From positions 4,201,470 to 4,265,469 of the forward strand of contig NZ_CP059557.1 in the NCBI RefSeq assembly GCF_022828475.1: 64,000 nucleotides of DNA. The letters run 5' to 3'. The translations under genes and the position numbers were made by a program. Origin of the DNA: Saccharopolyspora gloriosae (GTDB lineage Bacteria > Actinomycetota > Actinomycetes > Mycobacteriales > Pseudonocardiaceae). Every line of letters begins with the position of its first letter. Within the stretch, counting starts at the first letter, position 1. The notes under the pieces were generated by a model. It was not told the origin of the DNA, did not search any database, and saw only the letters and a program-made list of their open reading frames with translations. Below are positions 32,313 through 41,893 of this stretch, piece after piece.

Positions 32313-33201
32313 TCACCGGAGGCGGGCCTCGGCGAAGTGGAACGTCGGTGCCGCCGGGTCGAGGACCGGTGGCACCGCGCGGCCGTGAGCATCGGCCATC
32401 GCGCTCGGGTCCGCGAGCCGCGCGCTCCACCCGCGTGCCGCGAACCAGGTCAGCGGGTCGTCCACGCCGCTGCGCACCGGCGACCGGTTGTCACCGAGGA
32501 CCTGCCGTCCTGAAGCGAACGTCCGCGCCTCGAACACGCTCCGGTCGGCGACGTCGGCGAACAGCGCGGAACCGGGCGCGGACAGCTGTCGTGCGGCGGA
32601 CAGCAGCACCTCGACATCCCCCGGACCGAGGTACATCAACAATCCTTCTGCGATCCATGCCGTGGGAACGTCGGGGGGCGAACCCGGATTCCCGCAACGC
32701 GACCGGCCACGACTCCGTGAGGTCGGCGGGCACCGATGCCCAGCGCACTCCGGGCGCGGACTCGACGCCGTCGAGCACGTGCCGGACGAAAGCCACCACC
32801 TCCGGCTGGTCCACCGTGAACACGTCGACCGGCCCCGGCCAGGTGAGGCGCAGCGCGCGAGCATCGAATCCCGCGCCGAGCACAACGACCTGCCGCGCTC
32901 CGCCCGCCACGGCGGCGAGGACCGCATCGTCGATCCAGCGGGTGCGCAAGGCCAGGAAGCCGCTCATCGCCGGGACCATCGCGCCGGGAGTCGCACCCTC
33001 GGCCAGCCACCGCCACTGCTCGCTCGAGTCCGGTGCCGCCGCCACCGCCGCGTCCACCAGCTTGCGCGCCCACGGATCGCGCACCAGAGCGCCGGGAGCG
33101 GCGGATTCGACCGCGCGTTCCTGAGCCACCGCCGCGGCCGTCAGGGCCACACCCTCCGGTATCGACGGTCGCCGGTTCGCCGAAGGATCTTGACTGGTCA
33201 A
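32313..33201 (-). pseudogene. SAM-dependent methyltransferase (TIGR00027/LCM type), frameshifted
   Basis: The N-terminal two thirds has the SAM-binding block VVVLGAGFDARALRL and VFTVDQPEVV, typical of the leucine carboxyl methyltransferase-like family. The remaining third (PTAWIAEGLLMYLGPGDVEV and onward) lies in another frame. The switch falls in a run of six G at 32673-32678 (C6 on the coding strand); one base fewer restores a continuous product of about 295 residues. TTG 33201 follows GGAGAGGAG. This may be a true frameshift, a phase-variable tract or a sequencing error in a homopolymer. Confidence 0.75.
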
Positions 33202-33505
33202 GAGCGATCTCCTCTCCAGGCCCCGCCCGGAACACCACGGCTCTCGCCCGGAGGCCACGACGCTGCGACCACGGTATCCCCGGAACTTCCGGAAAGCGGC
33301 CCGGCAGCCCGGAGAAATCATTCCGGCCCGCCGACCGGAGACCCGGTGGCCGACCGCATCCGCTCGACCCGCCGGCCCGGCCCGTCAGCGCGGACCATTC
33401 CCCTAGAAGCACGCTTGATCGGACAGTAGGCGATCAGCGGGCGAGCGAAGCGGGAACTCGGACACTCGGCGCACTGCCTCGGGGGAATTGCATCTGTCGC
33501 GCAAC

Positions 33506-33524
33506 CATGGTTAGGCTAACCTAA
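33506..33524. promoter_or_regulatory. DtxR/IdeR-type iron box
   Basis: GGTTAGGCTAACCTAA at 33509-33524 matches the last 16 bases of the 19-bp consensus TTAGGTTAGGCTAACCTAA with no or one mismatch. It lies 62 bases before the siderophore acetyltransferase start, so that gene should be repressed when iron is plentiful. Confidence 0.88.
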
Positions 33525-33586
33525 CTACGATCTATGACCGGTGATCACACCGGTCGGCGCGCTCGCGACCCGGCGACGGAGGCAGC

Positions 33587-34156
33587 ATGGCTTGGACCAG
33601 GACCCCGCAGGACATCTCGTTCAGCACGTTCGACCTGAACTGGGGTTTCTTCGCCCTGCGGCTCATCGACATTCGCGCCGACGTGACGCTGCTGCGCAGG
33701 TGGCTGCTGGATCCGCGGACCTCGTCGTGGTCACCGGGTCGGTCGATGAAGGTGCGGCAGCTGCTCGAAACGATGCTGCTGACGCCGGAACGCCAGGTGT
33801 TCCTGGGATTCCGCGACGACGTCCCGTCCTTCCTGTTCGAGACCTTCCCGCCCGAGTACGGCTCGCCGGGCAAGCGCTCCGGAGCGGTCGGCGTGCGACT
33901 GCTCGCCTCCCCCACCGGAGACGAGAATCCGGAGCTGGCCACGGCGATCCTGCGCACGATCGTCAAGATGGTCCTCAGCGATCCCGACACCGATCGGGTG
34001 CTGCTCGAATCGGACGTCACCAATGCGCGAATGCCCCGGATCGCGGCGGGATTCCACTCCGAGCAGCGGACCACCGCACGCGGCACCGAAGTCTGCGTCA
34101 GCATCTGCACCCGCGCGGACGTCGAGGAGGAGTACCGGCTGGAAGCGGCGGGGTGA
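33587..34156 (+). CDS. GNAT acetyltransferase, siderophore biosynthesis type (IucB/RhbD-like)
   Basis: The product has 189 residues of GNAT fold, close to the acetyltransferase of hydroxamate siderophore pathways. Marks include WLLDPRTSSWSPGRSM, the substrate-side FLFETFPPEYG and the C-terminal RIAAGFHSEQ. Such enzymes acylate N-hydroxylated ornithine or lysine. It stands alone here without an ornithine hydroxylase or NRPS/NIS synthetase, so the rest of the pathway must be elsewhere. An IdeR box directs iron control. Confidence 0.8.
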   Translation: MAWTRTPQDISFSTFDLNWGFFALRLIDIRADVTLLRRWLLDPRTSSWSPGRSMKVRQLLETMLLTPERQVFLGFRDDVPSFLFETFPPEYGSPGKRSGAVGVRLLASPTGDENPELATAILRTIVKMVLSDPDTDRVLLESDVTNARMPRIAAGFHSEQRTTARGTEVCVSICTRADVEEEYRLEAAG

Positions 34157-34389
34157 CCCGCGCGGGAGCGGTTTTCGCCGGGGGCGCAACGGAAGTCCGA
34201 TCGCGCGGCGAACCAGCGGAGATCGCATCGGTGGCACCGCCTGCGGCGAACTTCCCCACGCACACCGGGATCACCCCGCGGCGGACACGACCGACCGGCG
34301 TTTCCGACGACGCTGCCGGCGGGATCCGAGGTGCGTAGGCGACGGGTTCCGTTGGCGCGCAACAGGATTCGCCGCGATCCGCGTGTCGA

Positions 34390-34413
34390 TGCCCCGGACC
34401 GGTGTCCGGGGCA
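34390..34413 (-). terminator. Hairpin terminator after the DUF397 gene
   Basis: TGCCCCGGAC (34390-34399) and GTCCGGGGCA (34404-34413) form a perfect 10-bp stem with a CGGT loop, 9 bases past the DUF397 stop. The rest of 34157-34422 shows no gene. Confidence 0.75.
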
Positions 34414-34422
34414 CCGGGGTGC

Positions 34423-34599
34423 TCACTCGGCGTCGAACCGGCCGCGCTTCACCGAGTCGACGAACTTCAGGACGTCCACCCGCAGCGCCGGGCCGTCCGG
34501 GTCCTTCGAGTCCCGAACCTGACCGCGCGCACTCGACAGCTCAACGCAGTTCCCGTTCGGATTGGAACGGACGGATTTCTGCCAACGAACCTCGTTCAC
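34423..34599 (-). CDS. DUF397 family small protein
   Basis: The product has 58 residues, read directly from the sequence. Family marks: W-x-K-S-x-R-S near the N-terminus, NCVELSS, then VRDSKDPDGPALRV and a Phe-Val-x-x-x-K C-terminus. DUF397 proteins are paired with XRE/DUF5753 regulators (as in whiJ-like and bldB-linked loci of Streptomyces) and act in development or antibiotic control. The GTG overlaps the XRE stop by 4 bases. Here the DUF397 gene is intact while the regulator is frameshifted. Confidence 0.88.
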   Translation of the reverse strand: MNEVRWQKSVRSNPNGNCVELSSARGQVRDSKDPDGPALRVDVLKFVDSVKRGRFDAE

Positions 34600-35446
34600 C
34601 GGTCAACCTCCCACTCCTTGAGAGCCTTGGCGAGGTAGTCTCGCGAATCAGTCGAGTCCATGGCGATATCACGAATCTTGAGCAACGCCTTTCGATATTC
34701 ACGCACGTCATACTCAACGGGAACGAAAACCCCGGAACCGTAGTGCTCGAAATGCACGACCGCGGGCGAATCCGGAAAATCGTAGACGACGAATGGGCCT
34801 GACCAACCAGGGTGCCAACCCACTCTCAACGGCACGACCCGGATCGTCACCTTGGGCTTGTCGCCCATGTCGAGGAGATGCGCGAGCTGCGCGCTCATGA
34901 TCTGGGCCGAACCGATCGGTTCGTGCACGACCGCCTCGCTGATCAGTGCTTCGAAACGCACCGGATCTCGTTTGCTCAACACCGCGCCGCGCCCGCGCGG
35001 GCGATGACTCGGGTGTCCAGATCCTCTTCGGGCAGGTCGACCTCTCCCAGGATGGTCCGGCTGTAATCCGCAGTCTGCAACAACCCCGGCACGACCATCG
35101 GCGACCACTCCGAGATCGCGGAGGCGGCGCGTTCGCACTCGATCGCGCCCGCCGACCGCTGCGGGATTCCGGCGGTGCCGACGGTGAGCCGGCTCGGTTC
35201 GCCGAGGTTGCGGGCCAGGTCGAGGATCCGCTCCCGTTCGCCCGCCGACACCCGCAGCGCTGTCAGGATCATCGCGACGGTCTCGACACCCGGTACCCGG
35301 TGGCCGGTCTCCCAGTGGGAGATCTGCGTGTGCGAGAACTCCAGTCGTCTCGCTAACACCCGGAGGCCGACTCCTCGTGTTTCCCGCGCATCGCGCAGCG
35401 CGGCCGAAAGAGCTCTCGCACGAGGCGTACCTGCGGTGGCAGCCAT
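34596..35446 (-). pseudogene. XRE/DUF5753 regulator, frameshifted
   Basis: The first part is an XRE helix-turn-helix (LRVLARRLEFSHTQISHWETG, residues about 27-48) followed by the DUF5753 start (SPMVVPGLLQTADYSR). This frame stops at 34976, while the rest of DUF5753 (KRDPVRFEALISEAVVHEPI through FVVYDFPDSPAVVHFEH) is in another frame. The total of 851 bases is not a multiple of 3. The shift is in the GC run 34981-35000. ATG 35446. A single base indel would restore about 283 residues, the usual size. Confidence 0.8.
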
Positions 35447-35926
35447 GCAACACCTACCTGTCGTCGCTGTTTTCCCCTGATCACACGATCGGCGCTCTGG
35501 TCGTCCCCATTCGCAACCGGTCAACGTGAGCGTCGACCGATCCGGAGCGCGGAAACAGGGCGCGGAACGCACTCGATTCTGGCGCATCCGGCGAACGAAC
35601 CATTCGAGGAATCGCCAATGCCATCCGGCAAAACGCCCGATCGAGTGTTCGACGAAAAAGCCGACGCACTTGCCGCTTCGCGCGCAAATTCTCCGCACCA
35701 GAGCGTGCACGTGCGACGGCGGCATGGAGATCTGGCGAACAGGTCTCGTCAACGCGGACGGAATCGAGTTGACGAAAGCACCGGCGCCCTTCGACGACAC
35801 CGGGCACGACCCGCTCACCTGACCACCCGGATCGTGCGGCCTCCCCTCCCCCGCCGCACGGATTCCGGGACGCCTCCCGTCCGCCGCACCGCCGCTCCTG
35901 ACCCGGCGGTCACGCGAGGGAAGCGG
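35447..35926. other. Intergenic region upstream of the XRE gene
   Basis: The stretch from 35447 to 35926 holds no gene I can support. Short open frames on the plus strand lack ribosome sites and recognisable sequence. It should contain the XRE promoter. Confidence 0.4.
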
Positions 35927-36023
35927 GCAGGGCACGCCGTAACCCCGGCCACGTCGGCGTGCCCTGCTGCTACTCGTGCCCGAAACGCACTTCGGCGCGA
36001 TCACCGGAGTGATCGCGCCGAAG
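35927..36023 (-). terminator. Two strong hairpins downstream of the MFS efflux gene
   Basis: Hairpin 1: CTTCGGCGCGATCAC (35990-36004) with GTGATCGCGCCGAAG (36009-36023), a perfect 15-bp stem and CGGA loop. Hairpin 2: GCAGGGCACGCCG (35927-35939) with CGGCGTGCCCTGC (35955-35967), a perfect 13-bp stem. Both follow the MFS stop at 36059. Confidence 0.82.
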
Positions 36024-36058
36024 CGGTCTGATCTTCGGTTCTCGGCCGGATGGATCGC

Positions 36059-37552
36059 TTACTTGGCCGCCGATTCCGTGGACCGCTGCTCGTCGGTGGA
36101 GCTCGTCACCGACACCGGATCGCCGGACTTCCCGGACGCCCGGACGAACAGCGAGGTCGCGAACGCGAGCACGCCGATCACTCCGGCCACGACGAACGCC
36201 GTACGCAGACCCGCGGCATCCGGCGCACCGGACGGCGCGGTGCTGCCGAGCGAAGCGACGGTGACGAACACCGCCGTGCCGAACGCGCCGGCGACCTGTT
36301 GCAGCGTCGCGAGAATCGCGCTGCCGTGGGAGTGCAGGTGGTCCGGCAGCGCGCTCAGCGACTCCGTCATCAACGGCGTCATCATCATGCCGAGCCCCGC
36401 CATCAGCAGCACGTGAATCGCGATCACCGCGCCCAGCGAGGAATCCGGCCCCAGCGCGGCGAACAGCCACAGCGACACCGCCATCGCCAGCGCGCCGGGG
36501 ATCACCAGGCGGCGTGCGCCGTAGCGGTCGAACAGCCGTCCCACCGGGCGTCCGAGCAGCCCGAGGACCAGCCCACCGGGGAGCACCGCCAGACCGCTGA
36601 CGAACGTGCTCGTTTTCAGCACGGTCTGCAGGTACAGCGGCAGCATGATCGCTCCGGCGCCCAGCAGGCACATGAACAGCAGCGCGGTCAGCACCAGCGC
36701 CACGACGAACGACCGGATCTTGAACGGGCGCAGGTCCAGCAACGCTCGGTCCTGGCGCTGGAGGCGGAGCTGCCGCAGCACGAACACCACCAGCGCCAGC
36801 GCGCCGACCACGAGCGGAACCCACGGCGGCACCGCCTGGTCCCCGCCGCCGGACTCGCCGGTCGAGGACAGGCCGTAGAGCAGGCCGCCGAACCCGGCCG
36901 CGGACAGCAGCACCGAGAACACGTCCAGCGGCACCCGCCGCGTCTCGCTCTCCAGCCGCATCCAGACCACGCCGATGACCAGGGCCAACAGCGACAACGG
37001 CAGCACCAGCCAGAACATCCAGCGCCAGCCCAGCGAGGCCAGCACGGCGCCGCCGATCGTCGGCCCCACGGCGGGGGCGACGGCGATGACGATGGTGATC
37101 GTGCCCATCGTCGCGCCGCGCCTCGACACGGGAACCAGGCGCATCACGGAGGTCATCAGCAGCGGCATCATCATCGCGGTCCCGCACGCCTGCACGACCC
37201 GGCCGACCAGCAGCACCGCGAAACCCGGTGCCAGGCCGCTGAGCAAGGTGCCGATGCTGAACAGGGTGAGCGAGGCGATGAAGATCCGGCGCGGCGTGAA
37301 CCGCTCCAGCAGGAACCCGGTGATCGGGATGACCACCGCCATCGTCAGCAGGAAGCCGCTGGTCAGCCACTGCACTGTCGTGGTCGACACCCCGAGGTCG
37401 GCGGTGAGGGCGCGCAGCGCGACGCTCAGGATCGTCTCGTTGAGGATCATGACGAAGGCCGAGACGACCAGCACACCGAGCAGCACGGCCGCTCGCGGTG
37501 GAGCGGTCCCGCGCGCGGGTTCCGTGTCCACGGCGTTCGTGGAGTCGGTCAT
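36059..37552 (-). CDS. MFS multidrug efflux transporter (DHA2 family, 14 TM)
   Basis: The product has 497 residues and about 14 membrane segments, an EmrB/QacA-like drug:proton antiporter. Markers: TVQWLTSGFLLTMAVVIPIT in the first half, GRVVQACGTAMMMPLLM (motif C region) and a hydrophilic C-terminal tail. ATG 37552 is preceded by GAGGGG; longer frames upstream are not coding. It is followed by two strong hairpins. An operator-like sequence lies about 340 bases upstream at 37888. Confidence 0.9.
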   Translation of the reverse strand: MTDSTNAVDTEPARGTAPPRAAVLLGVLVVSAFVMILNETILSVALRALTADLGVSTTTVQWLTSGFLLTMAVVIPITGFLLERFTPRRIFIASLTLFSIGTLLSGLAPGFAVLLVGRVVQACGTAMMMPLLMTSVMRLVPVSRRGATMGTITIVIAVAPAVGPTIGGAVLASLGWRWMFWLVLPLSLLALVIGVVWMRLESETRRVPLDVFSVLLSAAGFGGLLYGLSSTGESGGGDQAVPPWVPLVVGALALVVFVLRQLRLQRQDRALLDLRPFKIRSFVVALVLTALLFMCLLGAGAIMLPLYLQTVLKTSTFVSGLAVLPGGLVLGLLGRPVGRLFDRYGARRLVIPGALAMAVSLWLFAALGPDSSLGAVIAIHVLLMAGLGMMMTPLMTESLSALPDHLHSHGSAILATLQQVAGAFGTAVFVTVASLGSTAPSGAPDAAGLRTAFVVAGVIGVLAFATSLFVRASGKSGDPVSVTSSTDEQRSTESAAK

Positions 37553-37960
37553 GGTTCGAGTACCCCTCACAGAACTAGGTCGAGCGTGTTCTCCGGCGCG
37601 GCCGCGTCGCGGCGCTTGGAGTCGGAGCTCCGAGAATGTGCACCCCGCCGATGTCGACGGGCTTGTTCCGGCACGGGTGCCGAACCGGTCCCGGCACCGC
37701 ATGGACGTGCGACGGCCAAGAGCCGAGATCAACTACTTGCCCCCAGGCGTGCGGTCGCCCGCACGGCCGCCCACGAGCGCGGACGGCTCAGCACAGTTTA
37801 GATGCCCCGTTCGAGTGGTGCGGGCGAACCCGGCGTCGAACCGGCCGAGGAACGTGTGAGCACAGTACGTTCGTCGAGGTCACAGCGTTAAGACAAGCGA
37901 CTTGAGCTGTCGGCGAACACTGAGCTCCGCCTTCGACTGATCACGCTCCGCGACCCGAGA
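37553..37960. promoter_or_regulatory. Promoter region of the MFS efflux gene
   Basis: This 408-base gap holds no gene that I can support. TTAAGACAAGCGACTTG at 37888-37904 resembles the operator-like sequences at 22481 and 47034, with one extra base. Confidence 0.4.
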
Positions 37961-39151
37961 TCAACTCAGGTGACTCCCGAACGTGTCAGACCCCCGGTCC
38001 CTGATCGCGGCCGGATCGGTGAGCAGCTGCTGCAGTGCGAGCTGCCCCGCACCGATCATGAGCAGGTCCGCGCCGAGCGCCGCAGGCACGATCCGCACCC
38101 CCTCCGAGGCGGGACCGACCGATTGCTCGCGCACGAGTCCGGCCAGCCGCTCCGGATCGGCGCGCAGCACGTCCGCGAGGAAGCCGCCGAGCACCACGAG
38201 CTCCGGGTTGAGCACGTTGATCGCGTTGCTGACCGCGACGCTGAGCACCCGGGCCTGGCGGGCGAGCTCAGCGCGGACCGCCGGGTCGGCCGATGCCGCG
38301 AGGGCTTCGGAGAGCTCGACCTGATCCGCCGATTCGAGACCCACGAGTTCGAGCAGCCGCGCACGGCTCACCTCGTCCTCCAAGGTTCCGTCTTCGACCG
38401 CGCGGTCGGCCGGATCGCGGATTCCCGGCCGGTTCCTGCCGAATTCGCCCGCGTAACCACCGAACCCGCCGAGCGGCGCACCGCCGGTGATGACGCCGCC
38501 GCCGATGCCACTCGCGCCGCCGTTGAGGTAGACGAGATCGCGCACGCCGGCGCCGGCGCCGAAGATGTGCTCGGCCAGCGCGCCCAGGCTCGCGTCGTTC
38601 GCGGCGAACGCCGGGTGCCCCGTCGCGCGGAGCAGGGCGGCGGCGATCGACTCCTCCCGCCAGCCGAGGTGCGGCGCCCACCGGACCACGCCGTCGGCCT
38701 CCCGGACCAGGCCGGGGACGGCGACGCCGATGCCCGCCACGCGGCGGCCCGCGAGTTCCGGTTCCGCTAGGTTCCCGACGACGATCTCAACGGTTTCCGC
38801 CACCGTGACCGGGTGGGCCACCTCGTTCCGGATCCGGGTCCGGACCGCGCCGCCGAGGCTGACCACTCCGACGGTGACCGCGTCCAGCTCGGGGTTCACG
38901 GTGATCGCGACGCAGTCCGGGTCCGGGTGCACCACCGGTGAGGGGCGGCCGACGCGCGCGGTGCTCTCCGGGCCGGACTCGAGGACGAACCCCATGCCGG
39001 TGAGCTCGGCGATCAGGGCGGCGACGGTGGAGCGGCTGAGCCCGGTGGCGCGCGTGATCTCGGCGCGGGAGAGCGATCCCTTGCGGTGCACGAGATCCAG
39101 CACCGTCGCGAGGTTGCCCCGCCGCACGCGATCCAGGTTGCTGCCGCGCAT
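37961..39151 (-). CDS. xylR: ROK family transcriptional repressor (XylR-like)
   Basis: The product has 396 residues. An N-terminal winged helix ([28 protein letters not shown], about 21-48) is followed by a sugar-kinase-like ROK domain with GIGVAVPG and the glycine-rich [21 protein letters not shown] full Cys-rich ROK zinc signature is not present. It is divergent from xylose isomerase and is expected to repress it in the absence of xylose. The ATG is preceded by GAAGGGCG. Confidence 0.88.
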   Translation of the reverse strand: MRGSNLDRVRRGNLATVLDLVHRKGSLSRAEITRATGLSRSTVAALIAELTGMGFVLESGPESTARVGRPSPVVHPDPDCVAITVNPELDAVTVGVVSLGGAVRTRIRNEVAHPVTVAETVEIVVGNLAEPELAGRRVAGIGVAVPGLVREADGVVRWAPHLGWREESIAAALLRATGHPAFAANDASLGALAEHIFGAGAGVRDLVYLNGGASGIGGGVITGGAPLGGFGGYAGEFGRNRPGIRDPADRAVEDGTLEDEVSRARLLELVGLESADQVELSEALAASADPAVRAELARQARVLSVAVSNAINVLNPELVVLGGFLADVLRADPERLAGLVREQSVGPASEGVRIVPAALGADLLMIGAGQLALQQLLTDPAAIRDRGSDTFGSHLS

Positions 39152-39252
39152 CGATCGCCCTTCGTTCGGACCAAGCCTCGGGTGTTGTCACCGGTTCACC
39201 GGGAACCCTATTATGTTTTTCAAACGAACAAATCAAAGGGAGTCGAGTGATC
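39152..39252. promoter_or_regulatory. xylR-xylA divergent promoter/operator
   Basis: This is a marked AT-rich island in a GC-rich genome, TTATGTTTTTCAAACGAACA then AATC, at about 39211-39234. It is the likely XylR operator and overlaps the xylA promoter. Confidence 0.6.
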
Positions 39253-40446
39253 ATGAGCCTCACCCCCACCCCGGCCGACCGGTTCTCCTTCGGCCTCTGG
39301 ACCATCGGCTACACCGGCGCCGACCCGTTCGGCGGCCCCACCCGTTCCCCGCTGGACACCGTGCACGCCGTGGAGAAGCTCGCCGAACTCGGCGCCCACG
39401 GCCTCACCTTCCACGACGACGACCTGTTCCCCTTCGACGCCACCGAAGCGCAGCGCCGCACCGAGATCGACCGGTTGAAGCAGGCGCTCGACGACACCGG
39501 GATCGTCGTCCCGATGGTCACGACGAACCTGTTCTCCCACCCCGTGTTCAAGGACGGCGGACTCACCTCCAACGACCGGGCGGTGCGCCGATTCGCGCTG
39601 CGCAAGGTGCTGCGGAACCTGGATCTCGCGGCCGAGCTGGGCGCCCGGACCTTCGTCATGTGGGGCGGTCGCGAAGGTGCCGAGTACGACTCCGCGAAAG
39701 ACGTCGGTCAGGCACTGGAGCGCTACCGCGAGGCGGTGAACCTGCTCGGCGACTACGTGATCGACAAGGGCTACGACCTGCGGTTCGCCCTGGAACCGAA
39801 GCCGAACGAGCCGCGCGGTGACATCCTGCTGCCCACCCTCGGGCATGCCATCGCGTTCATCGACTCGCTGGAACGCCCCGAGCTCGTCGGCGTCAACCCG
39901 GAGGTCGGGCACGAGCAGATGGCCGGGCTCAACTACGCGGCGGGCATCGCACAAGCCCTCTACCACGGCAAGCTCTTCCACCTCGACCTCAACGGCCAGC
40001 GCGGCATCAAGTACGACCAGGATCTCGTATTCGGCCACGGCGATCTGCACAACGCGTTCGCGCTCGTGGACCTGCTGGAGCACGGCGGGCCGGGCGGGGT
40101 GCCCGCCTACGACGGGCCTCGGCACTTCGACTTCAAGCCCAGCCGAACCGAGGACGAAGCGGGCGTGTGGGACTCGGTGCGGGCCAACATGGCGAACTAC
40201 CTGCTGCTCAAGGAACGGACCGCCGCGTTCCGCGCCGACCCCGAGGTGCAGGAGGCGCTGGAAGCCGCGCGGGTGCCGGAGCTGGCACGGCCGACGCTGG
40301 CCGACGGTGAGGGCTACGCGGCGCTGGTGTCCGACCGCTCCGCGTTCGAGGAGTTCGACGCCGCCGGATACTTCGACGGCCACGGATTCGGGCTGGTGCG
40401 CCTGCAACAGCTCGCGACCGAGCACCTGATGGGCGCCCGCGGATGA
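39253..40446 (+). CDS. xylA: Xylose isomerase
   Basis: The product has 397 residues. It converts D-xylose to D-xylulose in the cytoplasm using two divalent metals. Catalytic and metal residues can be placed with the numbering known for actinomycete XylA: His54, Asp57, Glu181, Lys183, Glu217, His220, Asp245, Asp255, Asp257, Asp287. That fit supports ATG 39253; GTG 39247 is also open. No xylulokinase gene is in the window. It is divergent from a XylR-type repressor and followed 30 bases later by an alditol oxidase. Confidence 0.95.
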   Translation: MSLTPTPADRFSFGLWTIGYTGADPFGGPTRSPLDTVHAVEKLAELGAHGLTFHDDDLFPFDATEAQRRTEIDRLKQALDDTGIVVPMVTTNLFSHPVFKDGGLTSNDRAVRRFALRKVLRNLDLAAELGARTFVMWGGREGAEYDSAKDVGQALERYREAVNLLGDYVIDKGYDLRFALEPKPNEPRGDILLPTLGHAIAFIDSLERPELVGVNPEVGHEQMAGLNYAAGIAQALYHGKLFHLDLNGQRGIKYDQDLVFGHGDLHNAFALVDLLEHGGPGGVPAYDGPRHFDFKPSRTEDEAGVWDSVRANMANYLLLKERTAAFRADPEVQEALEAARVPELARPTLADGEGYAALVSDRSAFEEFDAAGYFDGHGFGLVRLQQLATEHLMGARG

Positions 40447-40476
40447 CCTCGGACGGTCACCTCGCACAATGACCGG

Positions 40477-41757
40477 ATGCCGAGCCACAGGGGAACCGTG
40501 ATCCGCACGAACTGGTCGGGCAACTACGCCTACCGCGCACCGAGATTCGCCGAACCGCACTCGATCGACGAGCTCGCCGAGGCCGTCACCGGCGGCGAGC
40601 GGGTGCGGGTCGCGGGCACCGGGCACACCTTCAACGGCATCGCCGACAGCGCGGACCTGCGGATCTCGCTGGCGGCGATGCCGAGCGGGATCAGCATCGA
40701 CTCCGCGCGCCGGGTGGTGTCGGTGTCCGGCCCGGTGCGTTACCGCGAGCTGACCGACCACCTGCACAGGCACGGGTGGGCACTGGCGAATCTGGCTTCG
40801 CTGCCGGACTTGTCGGTGGCGGGCGCGATCTCCACCGGCACGCACGGTTCCGGAACTCGGTTGCGTGGTCTCGCCTCCGATGTGCGGGCGATCGAGCTGC
40901 TCACCGCGCGGGGCGAACTCCGCGAGCTGCGCGAGGGCGATGCCGAGTTCGCCGGTGCGGTCGTCGGGCTGGGCGCGCTGGGCGTGATCACTCGGTTGGA
41001 GCTCGCGGTGGAACCCGCCTACCTGATCACCCAGCACGTCTACGGGTCGCTGCCGTGGCCGGTGGTGGCCGACGAGCTGGGCGCGCTGCTGGCTTCCGGG
41101 TACAGCGTCAGCCTGTTCACCGACTTCGACGACGCCGGTGTCCGCCAGTGCGTCGTGAAGGAGCACGAAGGCGTCGCCCACGATGCCGGAACGTTCGACC
41201 GCGTCGGCGTCCGGCTCGTGGACGGGCCACGCCATCCGATGGCGGGCGGTCCGGCGGAGAACGTCACCGCCCAGGCCGCGCCCGGCCCGTGGCACGAACG
41301 GCTACCGCACTTCCGGGCCGGCCGGACTCCCAGCAGCGGCGCCGAAATCCAGAGCGAGTACCTCGTCGACGCCCGGCACGCGGCCGACGCCGTCGAGGCG
41401 CTGCGGGCGGCCGCTCCGGCGTTCGCGCACCTGCTGCTGGTGAGCGAGCTGCGTTCCGTCGCCGCGGACGACCGGTGGCTCAGCCCCGCCTACGAGCGGG
41501 ATTCGCTGGCGATCCACTTCACCTGGCGCCTCGACCAGCCCGGCGTGGAAGCCGCGCTCCCCGCCGTCGAGGCGGCACTGGCCCCGTTCGGCGCCCGCCC
41601 GCATTGGGGCAAGGTCTGGACGATGCCCCCCGACGTGCTCGCCGAGCGCTATCCGCGCCTCACCGACTTCCGCGACCTCACCGACCGCTGGGACCCGAAC
41701 CACCGCTTCCGCAACGACTTCCTGACCCACCACGTCTTCGGCCCCCGCACGACCTGA
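40477..41757 (+). CDS. Alditol (xylitol) oxidase, FAD-dependent
   Basis: The product has 426 residues. It belongs to the VAO flavoprotein family and closely resembles Streptomyces AldO: TNWSGNYAY at the N-terminus, the covalent-FAD His in GTGHTFN (His50), SVAGAISTGTHGSG, and the C-terminal FGARPHWGKVWTMP. AldO oxidises the terminal hydroxyl of xylitol or sorbitol, giving the aldose and H2O2. With xylA this makes xylitol to xylose to xylulose. GTG 40498, preceded by AGGGGAA, would give an N-terminus nearer to AldO. Weaker alternative: arabinono-lactone oxidase. Confidence 0.88.
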   Translation: MPSHRGTVIRTNWSGNYAYRAPRFAEPHSIDELAEAVTGGERVRVAGTGHTFNGIADSADLRISLAAMPSGISIDSARRVVSVSGPVRYRELTDHLHRHGWALANLASLPDLSVAGAISTGTHGSGTRLRGLASDVRAIELLTARGELRELREGDAEFAGAVVGLGALGVITRLELAVEPAYLITQHVYGSLPWPVVADELGALLASGYSVSLFTDFDDAGVRQCVVKEHEGVAHDAGTFDRVGVRLVDGPRHPMAGGPAENVTAQAAPGPWHERLPHFRAGRTPSSGAEIQSEYLVDARHAADAVEALRAAAPAFAHLLLVSELRSVAADDRWLSPAYERDSLAIHFTWRLDQPGVEAALPAVEAALAPFGARPHWGKVWTMPPDVLAERYPRLTDFRDLTDRWDPNHRFRNDFLTHHVFGPRTT

Positions 41758-41868
41758 GGTCAATGCCTCCGCAACCCGCTCCGACCGGTCAAAGGGCCAT
41801 TGGGTCACCGGCAGGACCAGGTGAACGGCCCATTTGACCCTGGAGTGGGCGAAAGGGGACATCCACCT
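41757..41868. repeat. Palindromic doublet, family 1, copy B (convergent junction)
   Basis: Unit 1 is 41757-41809 (AGGTCAATGCC... to ...GGGTCACC) and unit 2 is 41819-41868 (AGGTGAACGGCCCATTTGAC... to ...CATCCACCT). It fills the gap between the convergent alditol oxidase and beta-propeller genes and is homologous to copies at 11535 and 50763. Confidence 0.7.
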
Positions 41869-41893
41869 GGTCGTCTCCGGTGGTCCTCGGCGT

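Noticed and set aside
36050-37801. 583-codon plus-strand frame opposite the MFS efflux gene
   Set aside because: Low-complexity Arg/His/Gln product with no motif; antisense to a well-supported transporter.
41757-41868. CRISPR array interpretation of the palindromic doublets
   Set aside because: Only two imperfect units per site, no constant repeat-spacer spacing and no cas genes.
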